NCBI GenBank assembly: GCA_002479785.1
Contig: DLPD01000026.1
Location: 12,371 to 31,015 of the forward strand
Source of the DNA: Cytophagaceae bacterium UBA7467
GTDB lineage: Bacteria > Bacteroidota > Bacteroidia > Cytophagales > Spirosomataceae
Direction: 5' to 3'
DNA length: 18,645 nucleotides
The notes below the pieces were generated by a model. The model searched no databases. It was given only the letters and a program-made list of their open reading frames with translations, and was not told the origin of the DNA. Of the stretch, positions 9,022 through 15,761 are shown piece after piece (positions within the stretch are counted from its first letter, which is position 1; each line of letters begins with the position of its first letter). Made by a program: the position numbers and the translations under genes.

Positions 9022-9913
9022 GGTCTTTAGAAAATTCGCAACTCTTTCACTATTGAGCATATATTTGCTTATCCTTGCGGGCGGTATCGTACGCAGCACA
9101 GGATCAGGAATGGGGTGTCCGGATTGGCCGAAATGTTTTGGACGATTTATCCCTCCTACAAAAGTGGAGGAATTACCTCTGCATTATGAGGTCATCTACC
9201 AAGAGAAGTTACACGGTGAAGTAAAATTCAATGCCACCAAAACTTGGATTGAATATATCAATCGATTGTTAGGAGCGTTGACTGGAGTTATCGTTTTAAT
9301 CACAACCGCAATAGCATATAGAGAAGGGCGAAAGGTGTTCTTACCTACTTTGGCAAGCTTAGGTTTAATCCTAGCTAACGCAGTATTAGGTAAATATGTG
9401 GTCGATTCTTTTCTCTTGCCAGGGGTAGTAACCGCACATATGTTATTATCCATTGGAGTCATCTACTTTTTAGTAAAAGCCCTAAACAATCAATCTTCCT
9501 CTGAGGTTATACCCATAGTGAATCGCCAGTGGATTGGTATCAGTTTGTTAATCGTTTTAGTCCAAATCATCTTAGGCACACAAGTGCGGGAGAACATGGA
9601 TCACGTGATAAAAGCGCTAGGAGAAGGAGCTAAAGACCAATGGGTCATAAATCTAGACTTTGGCTATATCATTCACAGAACATTTTCTTGGGTGATTTTG
9701 ATTTGCCATCTAATTCTTTGGAAAAAATTAGCCGAAAGTCCGCTACAGTCCTACCGAAAAGGAGTACTAGTGTTAATCGGTATTTCACTAGGAACCGGAA
9801 TATTAATGGCCTACTTTGCTTTACCCTTAGGTAGTCAAGCAGTGCATCTTTTAATCTCATTAGTATTAATGGGCTGGCATATCAGCTCCTGGATACAAAC
9901 AAAAAACGCCTAA
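9020..9913 (+). CDS. ctaA: Haem A synthase, COX15/CtaA family
   Basis: CtaA oxidises the C8 methyl of haem O to give haem A for the oxidase. The frame also has an ATG at 8996, but that lies inside the terminator stem, so I place the start at ATG 9020, giving 297 residues. The sequence opens with a helix and the family signature GGIVRSTGSGMGCPDWPKC, whose two Cys match the known periplasmic pair. Eight helices are plausible. Three of the four usual haem-ligand His are clear, in VVTAHM, IIHRTFSW and GSQAVH. The first one, normally in an ExxHR motif, reads E78-Y-I-N81-R82, with Asn in place of His. The stop codon abuts the ctaB ATG (TAAATG), so the two are probably translationally coupled. Confidence 0.92.
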   Translation: MVFRKFATLSLLSIYLLILAGGIVRSTGSGMGCPDWPKCFGRFIPPTKVEELPLHYEVIYQEKLHGEVKFNATKTWIEYINRLLGALTGVIVLITTAIAYREGRKVFLPTLASLGLILANAVLGKYVVDSFLLPGVVTAHMLLSIGVIYFLVKALNNQSSSEVIPIVNRQWIGISLLIVLVQIILGTQVRENMDHVIKALGEGAKDQWVINLDFGYIIHRTFSWVILICHLILWKKLAESPLQSYRKGVLVLIGISLGTGILMAYFALPLGSQAVHLLISLVLMGWHISSWIQTKNA

Positions 9914-10762
9914 ATGTCGTCTATAAAACCCTATATCGCCCTATTAAAATCGAGACTATCCATGACGGTAGCCTTCTCTGGGACCTTTGGGTATTTATTA
10001 GCACCAATCGAACACAAGCCACTAGGAATCATCTTGATTTCATTAGCGGGATTCGTTTTAACCGGAGCTGCGAACATTGTGAATCAATTGAAAGAAATCG
10101 AACTCGACAAATTGATGAAACGGACGGCCAAACGTCCTTTGCCAACGGAGACCCTAACACCAGCACAAGCGCGAAATTTTGGTTATGTATTGGCTGTTAT
10201 TGCTTTAGGCCTATTAAGTTATTTTACCTGGAAAGCAGCCTTGATTGGATTACTATCCTATGTACTTTACGGTTATGTGTATACGCCGCTAAAGCGTGTG
10301 GGGCCCATTTCCGTATTTGTAGGTGCCTTTCCTGGTGCCTTCCCTCCTATGATAGGCTGGGTGGCTGCTACGGGCCATTTTGGCTGGGAGCCTGGCATTT
10401 TATTTGCCATCCAATTTTTCTGGCAATTCCCGCACTTCTGGGCGATCGCGTGGGTGGCGGATGCGGATTACCGCAAGGCAGGGTTTAAGATGTTACCAAA
10501 CGATGGAAAGAAAGACATTAAAACGGCTTTCACCATCATGATATATACGCTCTTTTTAGTGCCTTTGGGATTTGTGCCTTATTTGCTGCACATCACTGGA
10601 ATTCAATCTGCCATCATAACGGTAGTAGCGGGAATTCTATTTTTATGCCAAACCTTTTACCTCATGATGCGCCCCACAGACAAGGCTGCGAAGTGGATGA
10701 TGTTTGGTTCGTTTTTCTATTTAATCATCATACAAATTGCCTTATTATTTGATAAAGTTTAA
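9914..10762 (+). CDS. ctaB: Protoheme IX farnesyltransferase (haem O synthase)
   Basis: CtaB is a UbiA-family membrane prenyltransferase that adds a farnesyl group to protohaem to make haem O, the substrate of CtaA. It has 282 residues and about nine helices. The first polyprenyl-diphosphate/Mg motif is recognisable as N57-QLK-E61-I-E63-L-D65 followed by M68-K-R-T71-AKRP; two of the positions that are Asp in many homologues are Glu here. The second conserved segment, DADYRKAGFKMLPNDGKKD, lies at about residues 180-200. YTPLKRVGPISVFVGAFPG is also typical of the family. The gene starts immediately after the ctaA stop codon and ends 3 bases before the next ATG, so it is clearly within the operon. 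Confidence 0.95.
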   Translation: MSSIKPYIALLKSRLSMTVAFSGTFGYLLAPIEHKPLGIILISLAGFVLTGAANIVNQLKEIELDKLMKRTAKRPLPTETLTPAQARNFGYVLAVIALGLLSYFTWKAALIGLLSYVLYGYVYTPLKRVGPISVFVGAFPGAFPPMIGWVAATGHFGWEPGILFAIQFFWQFPHFWAIAWVADADYRKAGFKMLPNDGKKDIKTAFTIMIYTLFLVPLGFVPYLLHITGIQSAIITVVAGILFLCQTFYLMMRPTDKAAKWMMFGSFFYLIIIQIALLFDKV

Positions 10763-10765
10763 ATC

Positions 10766-11344
10766 ATGAATGCACAACAAAATGCGATCGAACCGGCAGA
10801 AACCCGTTCAATCAACCCGAAAATTTTCACGATGTGGTTATTTATCGTTTCCATCATCATGCTTTTTGCGGCTTTCACATCCGCCTACCTCGTTAGAAAA
10901 GCAGAAGGTAACTGGGTGGAATTTGAGATGCCTAGTTTATTTACTTACAGCACAGGCGTTTTACTCTTGAGTAGTATTTCAATGCATTACTCACTTTTAG
11001 CTGCAAAAAAAGACCAATTTAATGCACTTCGAATGAGTATTTCTATTACTTTTGTGCTCGGATTGCTCTTTTTAATAATGCAATTTTACGGTTGGATCCA
11101 ATTAGTGGAGATGAACGTTTATTTTGTTGGTAATCCATCTGGTTCTTTTGTCTACGTTTTATCTGGCTTACATGGTTTACACCTTGTTTCTGGCCTTATC
11201 GTTCTAATTTTCGCCTTAGTGGCTGCCTTTAGATGGAAGATAAATGCGAAGCAATTGACTCAAATTAAGATTTGCGCCACGTATTGGCATTTTTTAGATG
11301 TTTTGTGGCTTTATTTATTTGTATTTTTATTGATTAACAATTAA
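10766..11344 (+). CDS. Cytochrome c oxidase subunit III family protein, short paralogue
   Basis: This 192-residue protein with five hydrophobic helices belongs to the haem-copper oxidase subunit III family. Subunit III stabilises the catalytic core and proton uptake in the inner membrane. Key family segments are SGLHGLHLVSGL before the fourth helix and TYWHFLDVLWLYLF in the last helix. It is one of two adjacent subunit III genes; the next, at 11355, is longer and has an extended loop. It could be a second structural subunit or an assembly partner; the sequence cannot decide. It starts 3 bases after ctaB and ends 10 bases before the next gene. Confidence 0.88.
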   Translation: MNAQQNAIEPAETRSINPKIFTMWLFIVSIIMLFAAFTSAYLVRKAEGNWVEFEMPSLFTYSTGVLLLSSISMHYSLLAAKKDQFNALRMSISITFVLGLLFLIMQFYGWIQLVEMNVYFVGNPSGSFVYVLSGLHGLHLVSGLIVLIFALVAAFRWKINAKQLTQIKICATYWHFLDVLWLYLFVFLLINN

Positions 11345-11354
11345 GCTTATACCT

Positions 11355-12122
11355 ATGTCAGTAGCACACGCTGCCCCAGCGGTTCCAGAAAATTTAACAT
11401 GGCAAGGTGGTTCTGAACCACTAAAGGCTAGTTATGGAAAATTGATGATGTGGTTCTTCCTTTTATCGGATACCTTCACATTCTCTGCTCTTTTGATCAC
11501 GTACGGAATGATTCGTTTTAGCCAACCCGCATGGGAAGGTGCACCAGCGGATTTTTACTTCTCTACGACTCACTGGCCTATTCCTGAAAAAGTTTTTGAA
11601 GCCGTTCCGTTCTTACATGGAATGTCGTTGCCATTAGTATTCGTTGGTATTATGACATTCATCTTGATCGCTTCATCGGTAACGATGGTTTTAGCAGTAG
11701 AAGCGGGACACCGTGGTGACCGCAAGGATGTGGAGAAATGGATGCTTTGGACAATTGTAGGTGGATTCACTTTCTTAGGATCTCAAGCTTGGGAGTGGAC
11801 GCACTTTATCCACGGTCCAGAAGATTTAACTTTAGCGGCAAAGCAAATCGTAGATGGGGTGAGCACACCCATCGAGGGAGCGAACCTAGTACGTAACCCA
11901 TACGGACCTCCAGCTTTCGCTGACTTATTCTTCTTCATTACAGGTTTCCACGGAACACACGTATTTTCAGGTGTGATCTTGAACATCTTAATTTTCTTCA
12001 ACGCGGCTACTGGAGTATATGAGCGTAGAGGTCATTATGAAATGGTGGAGAAAGTAGGTCTTTACTGGCACTTTGTCGATCTAGTTTGGGTATTCGTATT
12101 TACCTTCTTCTATTTAGTTTAA
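11355..12122 (+). CDS. coxC: Cytochrome c oxidase subunit III, long paralogue
   Basis: This 255-residue protein is the fuller of the two subunit III homologues. A soluble N-terminus of about 28 residues precedes five helices. A long extramembrane stretch (about residues 145-185) between helices carries conserved-looking SQAWEWTHFI and NPYGPPAFADLFFFITGFHGTHVFSGV. The last helix has LYWHFVDLVWVFVF. HGTHV and YWHFVD are the standard subunit III signatures. It probably forms the complex with CoxA and CoxB even though haem A genes intervene. The symbol coxC (ctaE in other schemes) is by family role. Confidence 0.92.
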   Translation: MSVAHAAPAVPENLTWQGGSEPLKASYGKLMMWFFLLSDTFTFSALLITYGMIRFSQPAWEGAPADFYFSTTHWPIPEKVFEAVPFLHGMSLPLVFVGIMTFILIASSVTMVLAVEAGHRGDRKDVEKWMLWTIVGGFTFLGSQAWEWTHFIHGPEDLTLAAKQIVDGVSTPIEGANLVRNPYGPPAFADLFFFITGFHGTHVFSGVILNILIFFNAATGVYERRGHYEMVEKVGLYWHFVDLVWVFVFTFFYLV

Positions 12123-12141
12123 TCTTATAATCGATTTATAT

Positions 12142-12456
12142 ATGGCTTCGCACGTAGCACACGGAACCTCAGAAAAAGAAATTCCAGCTCCTAATACAGG
12201 CGCGATTTGGAAAACGTTTTGGATTCTATTGATCTTAACAGCAATCGAATTCGTTATTGCCTTCACGATGGCAGCTAGCACGTTACGTGTAGCGATCTTC
12301 TGTGGAATGACTATTGTGAAAGCGTTCTATATCGTAGGTGAATTTATGCACTTAAAGCATGAAGTGAAATCCTTGATTTGGGCGGTTTTAATTCCCACTA
12401 TTTTTGTAGTATGGCTTTTAGTAGCCTTGATCTACGAAGGTGGTCACTTGTATTGA
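12142..12456 (+). CDS. Cytochrome c oxidase subunit IV-like protein (CyoD/COX4-type)
   Basis: This 104-residue protein has three hydrophobic helices at about 22-44, 49-68 and 78-99, after a short polar N-terminus. The pattern of VKAFYIVGEFMHLKHEVKS between helices two and three matches the prokaryotic cytochrome c oxidase subunit IV family, in which a helix with Lys-Ala-x-x-(V/I)-x-x-x-(F/Y)MHLK is diagnostic. The protein is a small accessory subunit of the oxidase in the inner membrane. It lies 19 bases after the long subunit III gene and 21 bases before the SCO gene. No metal ligands are expected. Confidence 0.88.
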   Translation: MASHVAHGTSEKEIPAPNTGAIWKTFWILLILTAIEFVIAFTMAASTLRVAIFCGMTIVKAFYIVGEFMHLKHEVKSLIWAVLIPTIFVVWLLVALIYEGGHLY

Positions 12457-12477
12457 TTTTAATTTCCTTCTTGGATA

Positions 12478-13194
12478 ATGAATAAAAAGACAGGCATATT
12501 ATTTCTCGTATTAATAGTGCCTGTCTTTGTTTATTTAGGGCTAAAGACTTTTGGCACGAATCATTTTAGCCTACCGCGCTATATCCCAGCCATTGATTCG
12601 ACAACAGGTGAAGTCAAGATGGCAAAACGCTTGAATCCACGCTGGAATGAGGCAGAGATGGATACCGTTTTTCAAACCATTCCCTCTTTCTCCCTCACAG
12701 ATGAAACAGGTAAGCCTTTTGACTCGAATCGCTTAAAAGGAAAAATCTACGTCACTAGTTTCTTCTTTACGCGCTGCGGAACCATTTGTCCTAAAATATC
12801 TTCGCAGTTAAGCCGCGTTCAGGACACCTTTCACCAAGATCCGGAAGTGCAATTGCTATCCATTTCGGTTGATCCTACATATGACCAGCCTGAAAAACTT
12901 GCGGCATACGCCAATCGCTTTGATGCAAACAAGGGGCAATGGTATTTTTTAACCGGCGAAAAGAAGGTTATTTATCCATTAGTTTTAAAAGGATTCCATG
13001 TTCCACTAGCGGATGCGTCAGAATATGATGCGGCCATCAAGAATCCGGATGAAACATTTATCCACTCTGAGCGGTTAGTATTAGTAGATAAAGAAGGAGT
13101 CATCCGTGGATTTTATGACGGAACTGATAAAAAAGACGTTGACCGACTATTAGTTGAAATCAAAGTATTGAAAAGTATCTATACCAACGAGTAA
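12478..13194 (+). CDS. SCO1/SenC/PrrC-family copper chaperone for the CuA site
   Basis: SCO proteins are thioredoxin-fold copper chaperones or reductants that load CuA of subunit II. This 238-residue protein has an N-terminal membrane anchor (about residues 6-23) and a periplasmic domain. The copper ligands are all present: Cys100 and Cys104 in RCGTICP, and His196 in FIHSERLVLVD. The segment from about residue 62, IPSFSLTDETGKPFD, is the usual start of the SCO domain. The codons for the membrane anchor are also an 11-bp inverted repeat with a T-rich tail (12486-12536), which is unusual for a coding start. DUF420 follows 5 bases later, so copper insertion and oxidase maturation genes are coupled. 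Confidence 0.94.
   Translation: MNKKTGILFLVLIVPVFVYLGLKTFGTNHFSLPRYIPAIDSTTGEVKMAKRLNPRWNEAEMDTVFQTIPSFSLTDETGKPFDSNRLKGKIYVTSFFFTRCGTICPKISSQLSRVQDTFHQDPEVQLLSISVDPTYDQPEKLAAYANRFDANKGQWYFLTGEKKVIYPLVLKGFHVPLADASEYDAAIKNPDETFIHSERLVLVDKEGVIRGFYDGTDKKDVDRLLVEIKVLKSIYTNE
12486..12536 (+). terminator. Terminator-like hairpin inside the 5' end of the SCO gene
   Basis: AAAGACAGGCA at 12486-12496 is perfectly complementary to TGCCTGTCTTT at 12518-12528, with a 21-base loop, and the T-rich GTTTATTT follows at 12529-12536. It sits within codons 3-20 of the SCO gene. It looks like an intrinsic terminator or attenuator that would separate the oxidase genes from the assembly genes. The base pairing is seen directly; function is inferred. 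Confidence 0.55.
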
Positions 13195-13199
13195 GCACG

Positions 13200-13724
13200 A
13201 TGGAAGCAAATAAAAAAAACGACCAGTTAATTAATGTGTTATCGGTAGCAATCCCGGTGGCGGTAGCGATTTTGATTGGGATTCAAACGAAAATCTCTTT
13301 AGGTCAATGGACTAAAGTATTGCCTCACGTGATAGGCCTGCTGAATTCGACGACAGCCTTGAGTTTAGTCATTGGATTAATCGGCGTAAAAAGCGGCAAC
13401 ATTGGCTTACACCGTAAGGCAATGGGTGCTGCCTTTGCCCAAGGTGCTCTATTCTTAGTGCTGTATATTTTGTACCACATTTCAAATCCATCGACTCCTT
13501 TTGGTGGTGAAGGATGGATTCGTCCTGTGTATTATTTCTTATTGATTTCTCACATCGTGCTTTCCATTGGTGTGGTTCGCTTAGTGTTAAAAGCGATTTA
13601 TTATGCCCTAACGAATAACATTGTGGCGCATAAAGCCATTGTGAAATGGGCCTATCCTATTTGGTTATACGTTTCGGTTTCTGGCGTTATCGTGTACTTA
13701 TTGATTTCTCCTTACTATGTATAA
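13200..13724 (+). CDS. DUF420 membrane protein, CtaM/YozB-like oxidase assembly factor
   Basis: This 174-residue protein has five hydrophobic helices and matches the DUF420 family. Firmicute members (CtaM, YozB) are needed for activity of haem A-containing oxidases, so a role in aa3 maturation is likely here. Conserved His residues occur near membrane faces: His43, His71 in GLHRKAM, His93, His118 in LISHIVLS and His144 in VAHKAIVKWAYPIW. These could bind haem or metal, though this is not shown by the sequence alone. It starts 5 bases after the SCO stop and its end overlaps the next gene by 8 bases, indicating tight coupling to both. Confidence 0.88.
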   Translation: MEANKKNDQLINVLSVAIPVAVAILIGIQTKISLGQWTKVLPHVIGLLNSTTALSLVIGLIGVKSGNIGLHRKAMGAAFAQGALFLVLYILYHISNPSTPFGGEGWIRPVYYFLLISHIVLSIGVVRLVLKAIYYALTNNIVAHKAIVKWAYPIWLYVSVSGVIVYLLISPYYV

Positions 13725-14007
13725 GAAAGTATTCATCTTGGTGGCTTTATTGCTGTTAACTCAGATCGATGCGGTAGCGCAGTGTGCGATGTGCCGTACG
13801 ACGGTTGAGAGCAGTATTTCGAATGGCCGGTCTAATATTGCGACAGGCTTGAATACAGGTATTTTATATTTATTAGCAGCGCCCTATTTAATCGTGGCAG
13901 CGATTGCTTTTTTATGGTTTCGCCAAAGCAAGCAAGAACAAGAAGCTCGCTTAGCGAAGCTTCGCCTTCGTCAAAAGGTTTCTCAACTATTTAGCAACAA
14001 CGCTTAA
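13717..14007 (+). CDS. Small exported CxxC single-helix membrane protein, function unknown
   Basis: This 96-residue protein has a signal peptide (residues 1-21, cleavage likely after AVA), immediately followed by Q-CAMC (Cys23, Cys26). A short polar segment, one transmembrane helix at about 47-68, and a highly charged cytosolic tail rich in Lys, Arg, Glu and Gln complete it. The mature protein would therefore display a CxxC motif at its periplasmic N-terminus. I do not know a named family, but I recall similar small proteins beside DUF420 and SCO genes in other Bacteroidota. It overlaps the DUF420 gene by 8 bases. Possible roles are copper binding or thiol exchange for oxidase assembly; this is a guess from context. 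Its stop codon abuts the convergent murI stop codon. Confidence 0.8.
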   Translation: MYKKVFILVALLLLTQIDAVAQCAMCRTTVESSISNGRSNIATGLNTGILYLLAAPYLIVAAIAFLWFRQSKQEQEARLAKLRLRQKVSQLFSNNA

Positions 14008-14814
14008 TTAATCCCAGATCGGGTATTGCGTTAATTTGATAGCCTCCCCAAAGAAGATTTGGGTAGACTTTTCGAATGAATCTGTATAATCCGACACATA
14101 GAACTGGCGGCTCGACTCTTTGCCACTGTGCAACATATCTTCCGACGTTAATATCCGTTTGATTTCCTCCGCCACAATAATGGAGGTGTCGATAACCGAA
14201 ATACTTCCCTTGTAATAAGCATCGATCTGCGCTTTAATCAAGGGATAATGGGTACAGCCCAGGATTAAGCCGTCGATCCCTTGTAAAGTAGGCTGCGCTA
14301 AGTATTCTTTGATAATGTGTTCAGAAATTGAATTAGAGAAGAAGCCCTCTTCGATCATCGGCGCTAATAAGGGAGTTGCCAACGATTTCACCTGTATATT
14401 CTTTCCCAGCGCTTCCGCCTTGTTCGCATAAATCCCCGAATTCACCGTTTGCTTGGTTCCGATTAACCCGAGGGTTTTGTTTTCCCAGTTTTGGTCCAAA
14501 TACGCAATCACCGGGTCAATCACATTCACTACTTTGGCCTTCGTCCCTACATAAGCCTTCACTAAATCATAAGCCGCCGCCGAAGCCGAATTACACGCAA
14601 TCAAAATCAACTTGCAATTCTTTTCTAAAAGCAAATTGCAAATCTTCACTGAATACGCCTGAATCGCAGTCGCCGACTTATCACCATAGGGCAAGTGCGC
14701 CGTATCCCCAAAATAGATAATATTCTCCTGCGGCATCAACTCTGTGATGGCGTGCGCCAGAGTTAATCCCCCAATTCCACTGTCAAAAATCCCGATGGGT
14801 GCTGAGTTTGGCAT
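14008..14814 (-). CDS. murI: Glutamate racemase
   Basis: MurI interconverts L- and D-glutamate in the cytosol, supplying D-Glu for peptidoglycan. The start is set at the ATG at 14812-14814, giving 268 residues and the expected N-terminus MPNSAPIGIFDSGIGG. The frame stays open further upstream to 14982, but that extension is not family-like and would overlap the divergent sigma-factor gene. Catalytic residues are visible: Asp11 in FDSGIGG, Cys74 in ACNSAS and Cys187 in GCTHYPL. YFGDTAHLPYGDKS (residues 34-47) is also diagnostic. The gene runs opposite to the oxidase cluster and meets it with no intergenic base and no visible terminator. Confidence 0.95.
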   Translation of the reverse strand: MPNSAPIGIFDSGIGGLTLAHAITELMPQENIIYFGDTAHLPYGDKSATAIQAYSVKICNLLLEKNCKLILIACNSASAAAYDLVKAYVGTKAKVVNVIDPVIAYLDQNWENKTLGLIGTKQTVNSGIYANKAEALGKNIQVKSLATPLLAPMIEEGFFSNSISEHIIKEYLAQPTLQGIDGLILGCTHYPLIKAQIDAYYKGSISVIDTSIIVAEEIKRILTSEDMLHSGKESSRQFYVSDYTDSFEKSTQIFFGEAIKLTQYPIWD

Positions 14815-14837
14815 AAGGCTAATTTCAACAAAGAACG

Positions 14838-14859
14838 GAATTTTGAAATTCTTTTCAAA
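14838..14859. promoter_or_regulatory. Overlapping inverted repeats in the murI/sigma-factor divergent region
   Basis: Two dyads overlap here: GAATTT-TG-AAATTC (14838-14851) and TTTGAAA-TTCT-TTTCAAA (14842-14859). They lie 24 bases upstream of the murI start and 59 bases upstream of the sigma-factor TTG. On the minus strand the CAAA at 14856-14859 reads TTTG, and 19 bases on is GTTCTTTG (14829-14836), a weak match to the TTTG-N19-TAnnTTTG promoter lacking the TA. They could be an operator, an mRNA hairpin, or chance in AT-rich DNA. The rest of the interval 14815-14917 shows nothing I can support. Confidence 0.3.
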
Positions 14860-14917
14860 CTGAAGCAACCATTTAACGCTTTGTGCCATCTTTGCAGTCG
14901 AATAACAAATAAAACAC

Positions 14918-15466
14918 TTGAGTACACCTTTACCTTCCTTTACTTCTGAAACCGAGCTCATCGCCGCCTGCCGAAAGAACAATCGACAAGCGCAACAGTT
15001 CTTGTTTCAAAAAATGGCAGGAAAGATGCTCGCCGTGGTGAAACGGTATATCACGAACACCTCAGAGGCTGAGGATACCTTGATGGAAGGATTTGTGAAG
15101 GTGTTTGCTAAACTAGACCAATACCAAGGAGGCGGGAGTTTTGAGGGTTGGATTCGCAAGATTATGGTAAATGAAGCCTTAATGTCGGTTCGCAAAAACA
15201 AAGATCGCTATCCGGTGGACATCGACGTGGCCTTTGACCTCGCTGAGCCAGATGAGACGCTGATGCAATTAGGGGTTCAAGAAATTGAAAGCTTAATCGC
15301 CACTTTGCCCACGGGCTACCGGACTATTTTTAATTTATATGCCATAGAGGGCTACTCCCACTCAGAAATTGCCCTCTTGTTAAATATATCAGAAGGAACC
15401 TCTAAATCGCAATTATCTCGAGCAAGAGCCTTATTACAAAATCAACTAATCACCTTACAGCTATGA
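14918..15466 (+). CDS. ECF-type RNA polymerase sigma-70 factor (TTG start)
   Basis: This 182-residue protein is a group 4 (extracytoplasmic function) sigma factor that directs RNA polymerase to a small regulon. Region 2 spans about residues 20-95, with SEAEDTLMEGFVKVFAKLDQ and FEGWIRKIMVNEALMSVRKN. Region 4 spans about 125-180, with LPTGYRTIFNLYAIEGYSHS and a helix-turn-helix ending in SKSQLSRARALLQNQL. The start is TTG at 14918: the only upstream in-frame stop is TAA at 14903-14905, no ATG or GTG lies between, and the next ATG (15014) would delete part of region 2. It overlaps the following gene by 4 bases (ATGA), the usual arrangement for a sigma factor and its membrane partner. Confidence 0.92.
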   Translation: MSTPLPSFTSETELIAACRKNNRQAQQFLFQKMAGKMLAVVKRYITNTSEAEDTLMEGFVKVFAKLDQYQGGGSFEGWIRKIMVNEALMSVRKNKDRYPVDIDVAFDLAEPDETLMQLGVQEIESLIATLPTGYRTIFNLYAIEGYSHSEIALLLNISEGTSKSQLSRARALLQNQLITLQL

Positions 15467-15744
15467 AGAATTGGAATTCTGTAGAGGATAAATGGAGAGA
15501 GCAACTCCAAAACAAATCCGAAGAAATCCCTCAGGGATTGTGGTCGCGAATAGAAGAACGACTAGAAGAAAAGCCTGCTCGCCGATTCCCTATCTATTGG
15601 GCGGCAGCAGCCATGCTATTGCTTGCGCTAGGTCTGAGCTGGAATTGGAATACGGCACCAGATGTAGAAGCTGCAGAAGTAGTGACGCGTGTTATGAAAA
15701 AAACAGTCACTCCAGCCGAAAAAGTCGCAACAACTGATGGCTGA
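15463..15744 (+). CDS. Putative anti-sigma membrane protein, truncated N-terminal part
   Basis: This 93-residue product has a charged cytosolic region with Trp-rich helices (MKNWNSVEDKWREQL, then PQGLWSRIEERLEEK), one transmembrane helix at about 45-63 (WAAAAMLLLALGLSWNW), and a short outer segment ending at TGA 15742-15744. The layout resembles membrane partners encoded after ECF sigma factors in Bacteroidota, which hold the sigma factor through the cytosolic part. No standard zinc-binding anti-sigma motif is seen. The outer domain appears to continue in another frame downstream, so this is probably the front of a broken gene. The truncated form still has the cytosolic part and anchor, so some function could remain. 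Confidence 0.6.
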   Translation: MKNWNSVEDKWREQLQNKSEEIPQGLWSRIEERLEEKPARRFPIYWAAAAMLLLALGLSWNWNTAPDVEAAEVVTRVMKKTVTPAEKVATTDG

Positions 15745-15761
15745 TCCAGTGATCGTTATGA

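Noticed and set aside
13954..13965. 12-bp palindrome GCGAAGCTTCGC near the end of the CxxC gene
   Set aside because: No T tract follows and it lies in charged-tail codons; I cannot support it as the terminator for either convergent gene.
14376..14720. Plus-strand open frame of 114 residues inside murI
   Set aside because: Pro/Ser-rich low-complexity shadow of a well-supported gene on the opposite strand.
14884..14894. CATCTTTG as a -7 element for the sigma factor
   Set aside because: First base mismatches TAnnTTTG and no TTTG lies 18-21 bases upstream.
14815..14982. N-terminal extension of MurI by 56 residues
   Set aside because: It overlaps the sigma-factor gene on the other strand and the sequence before MPNSAPIGIFDSGIGG is not MurI-like.
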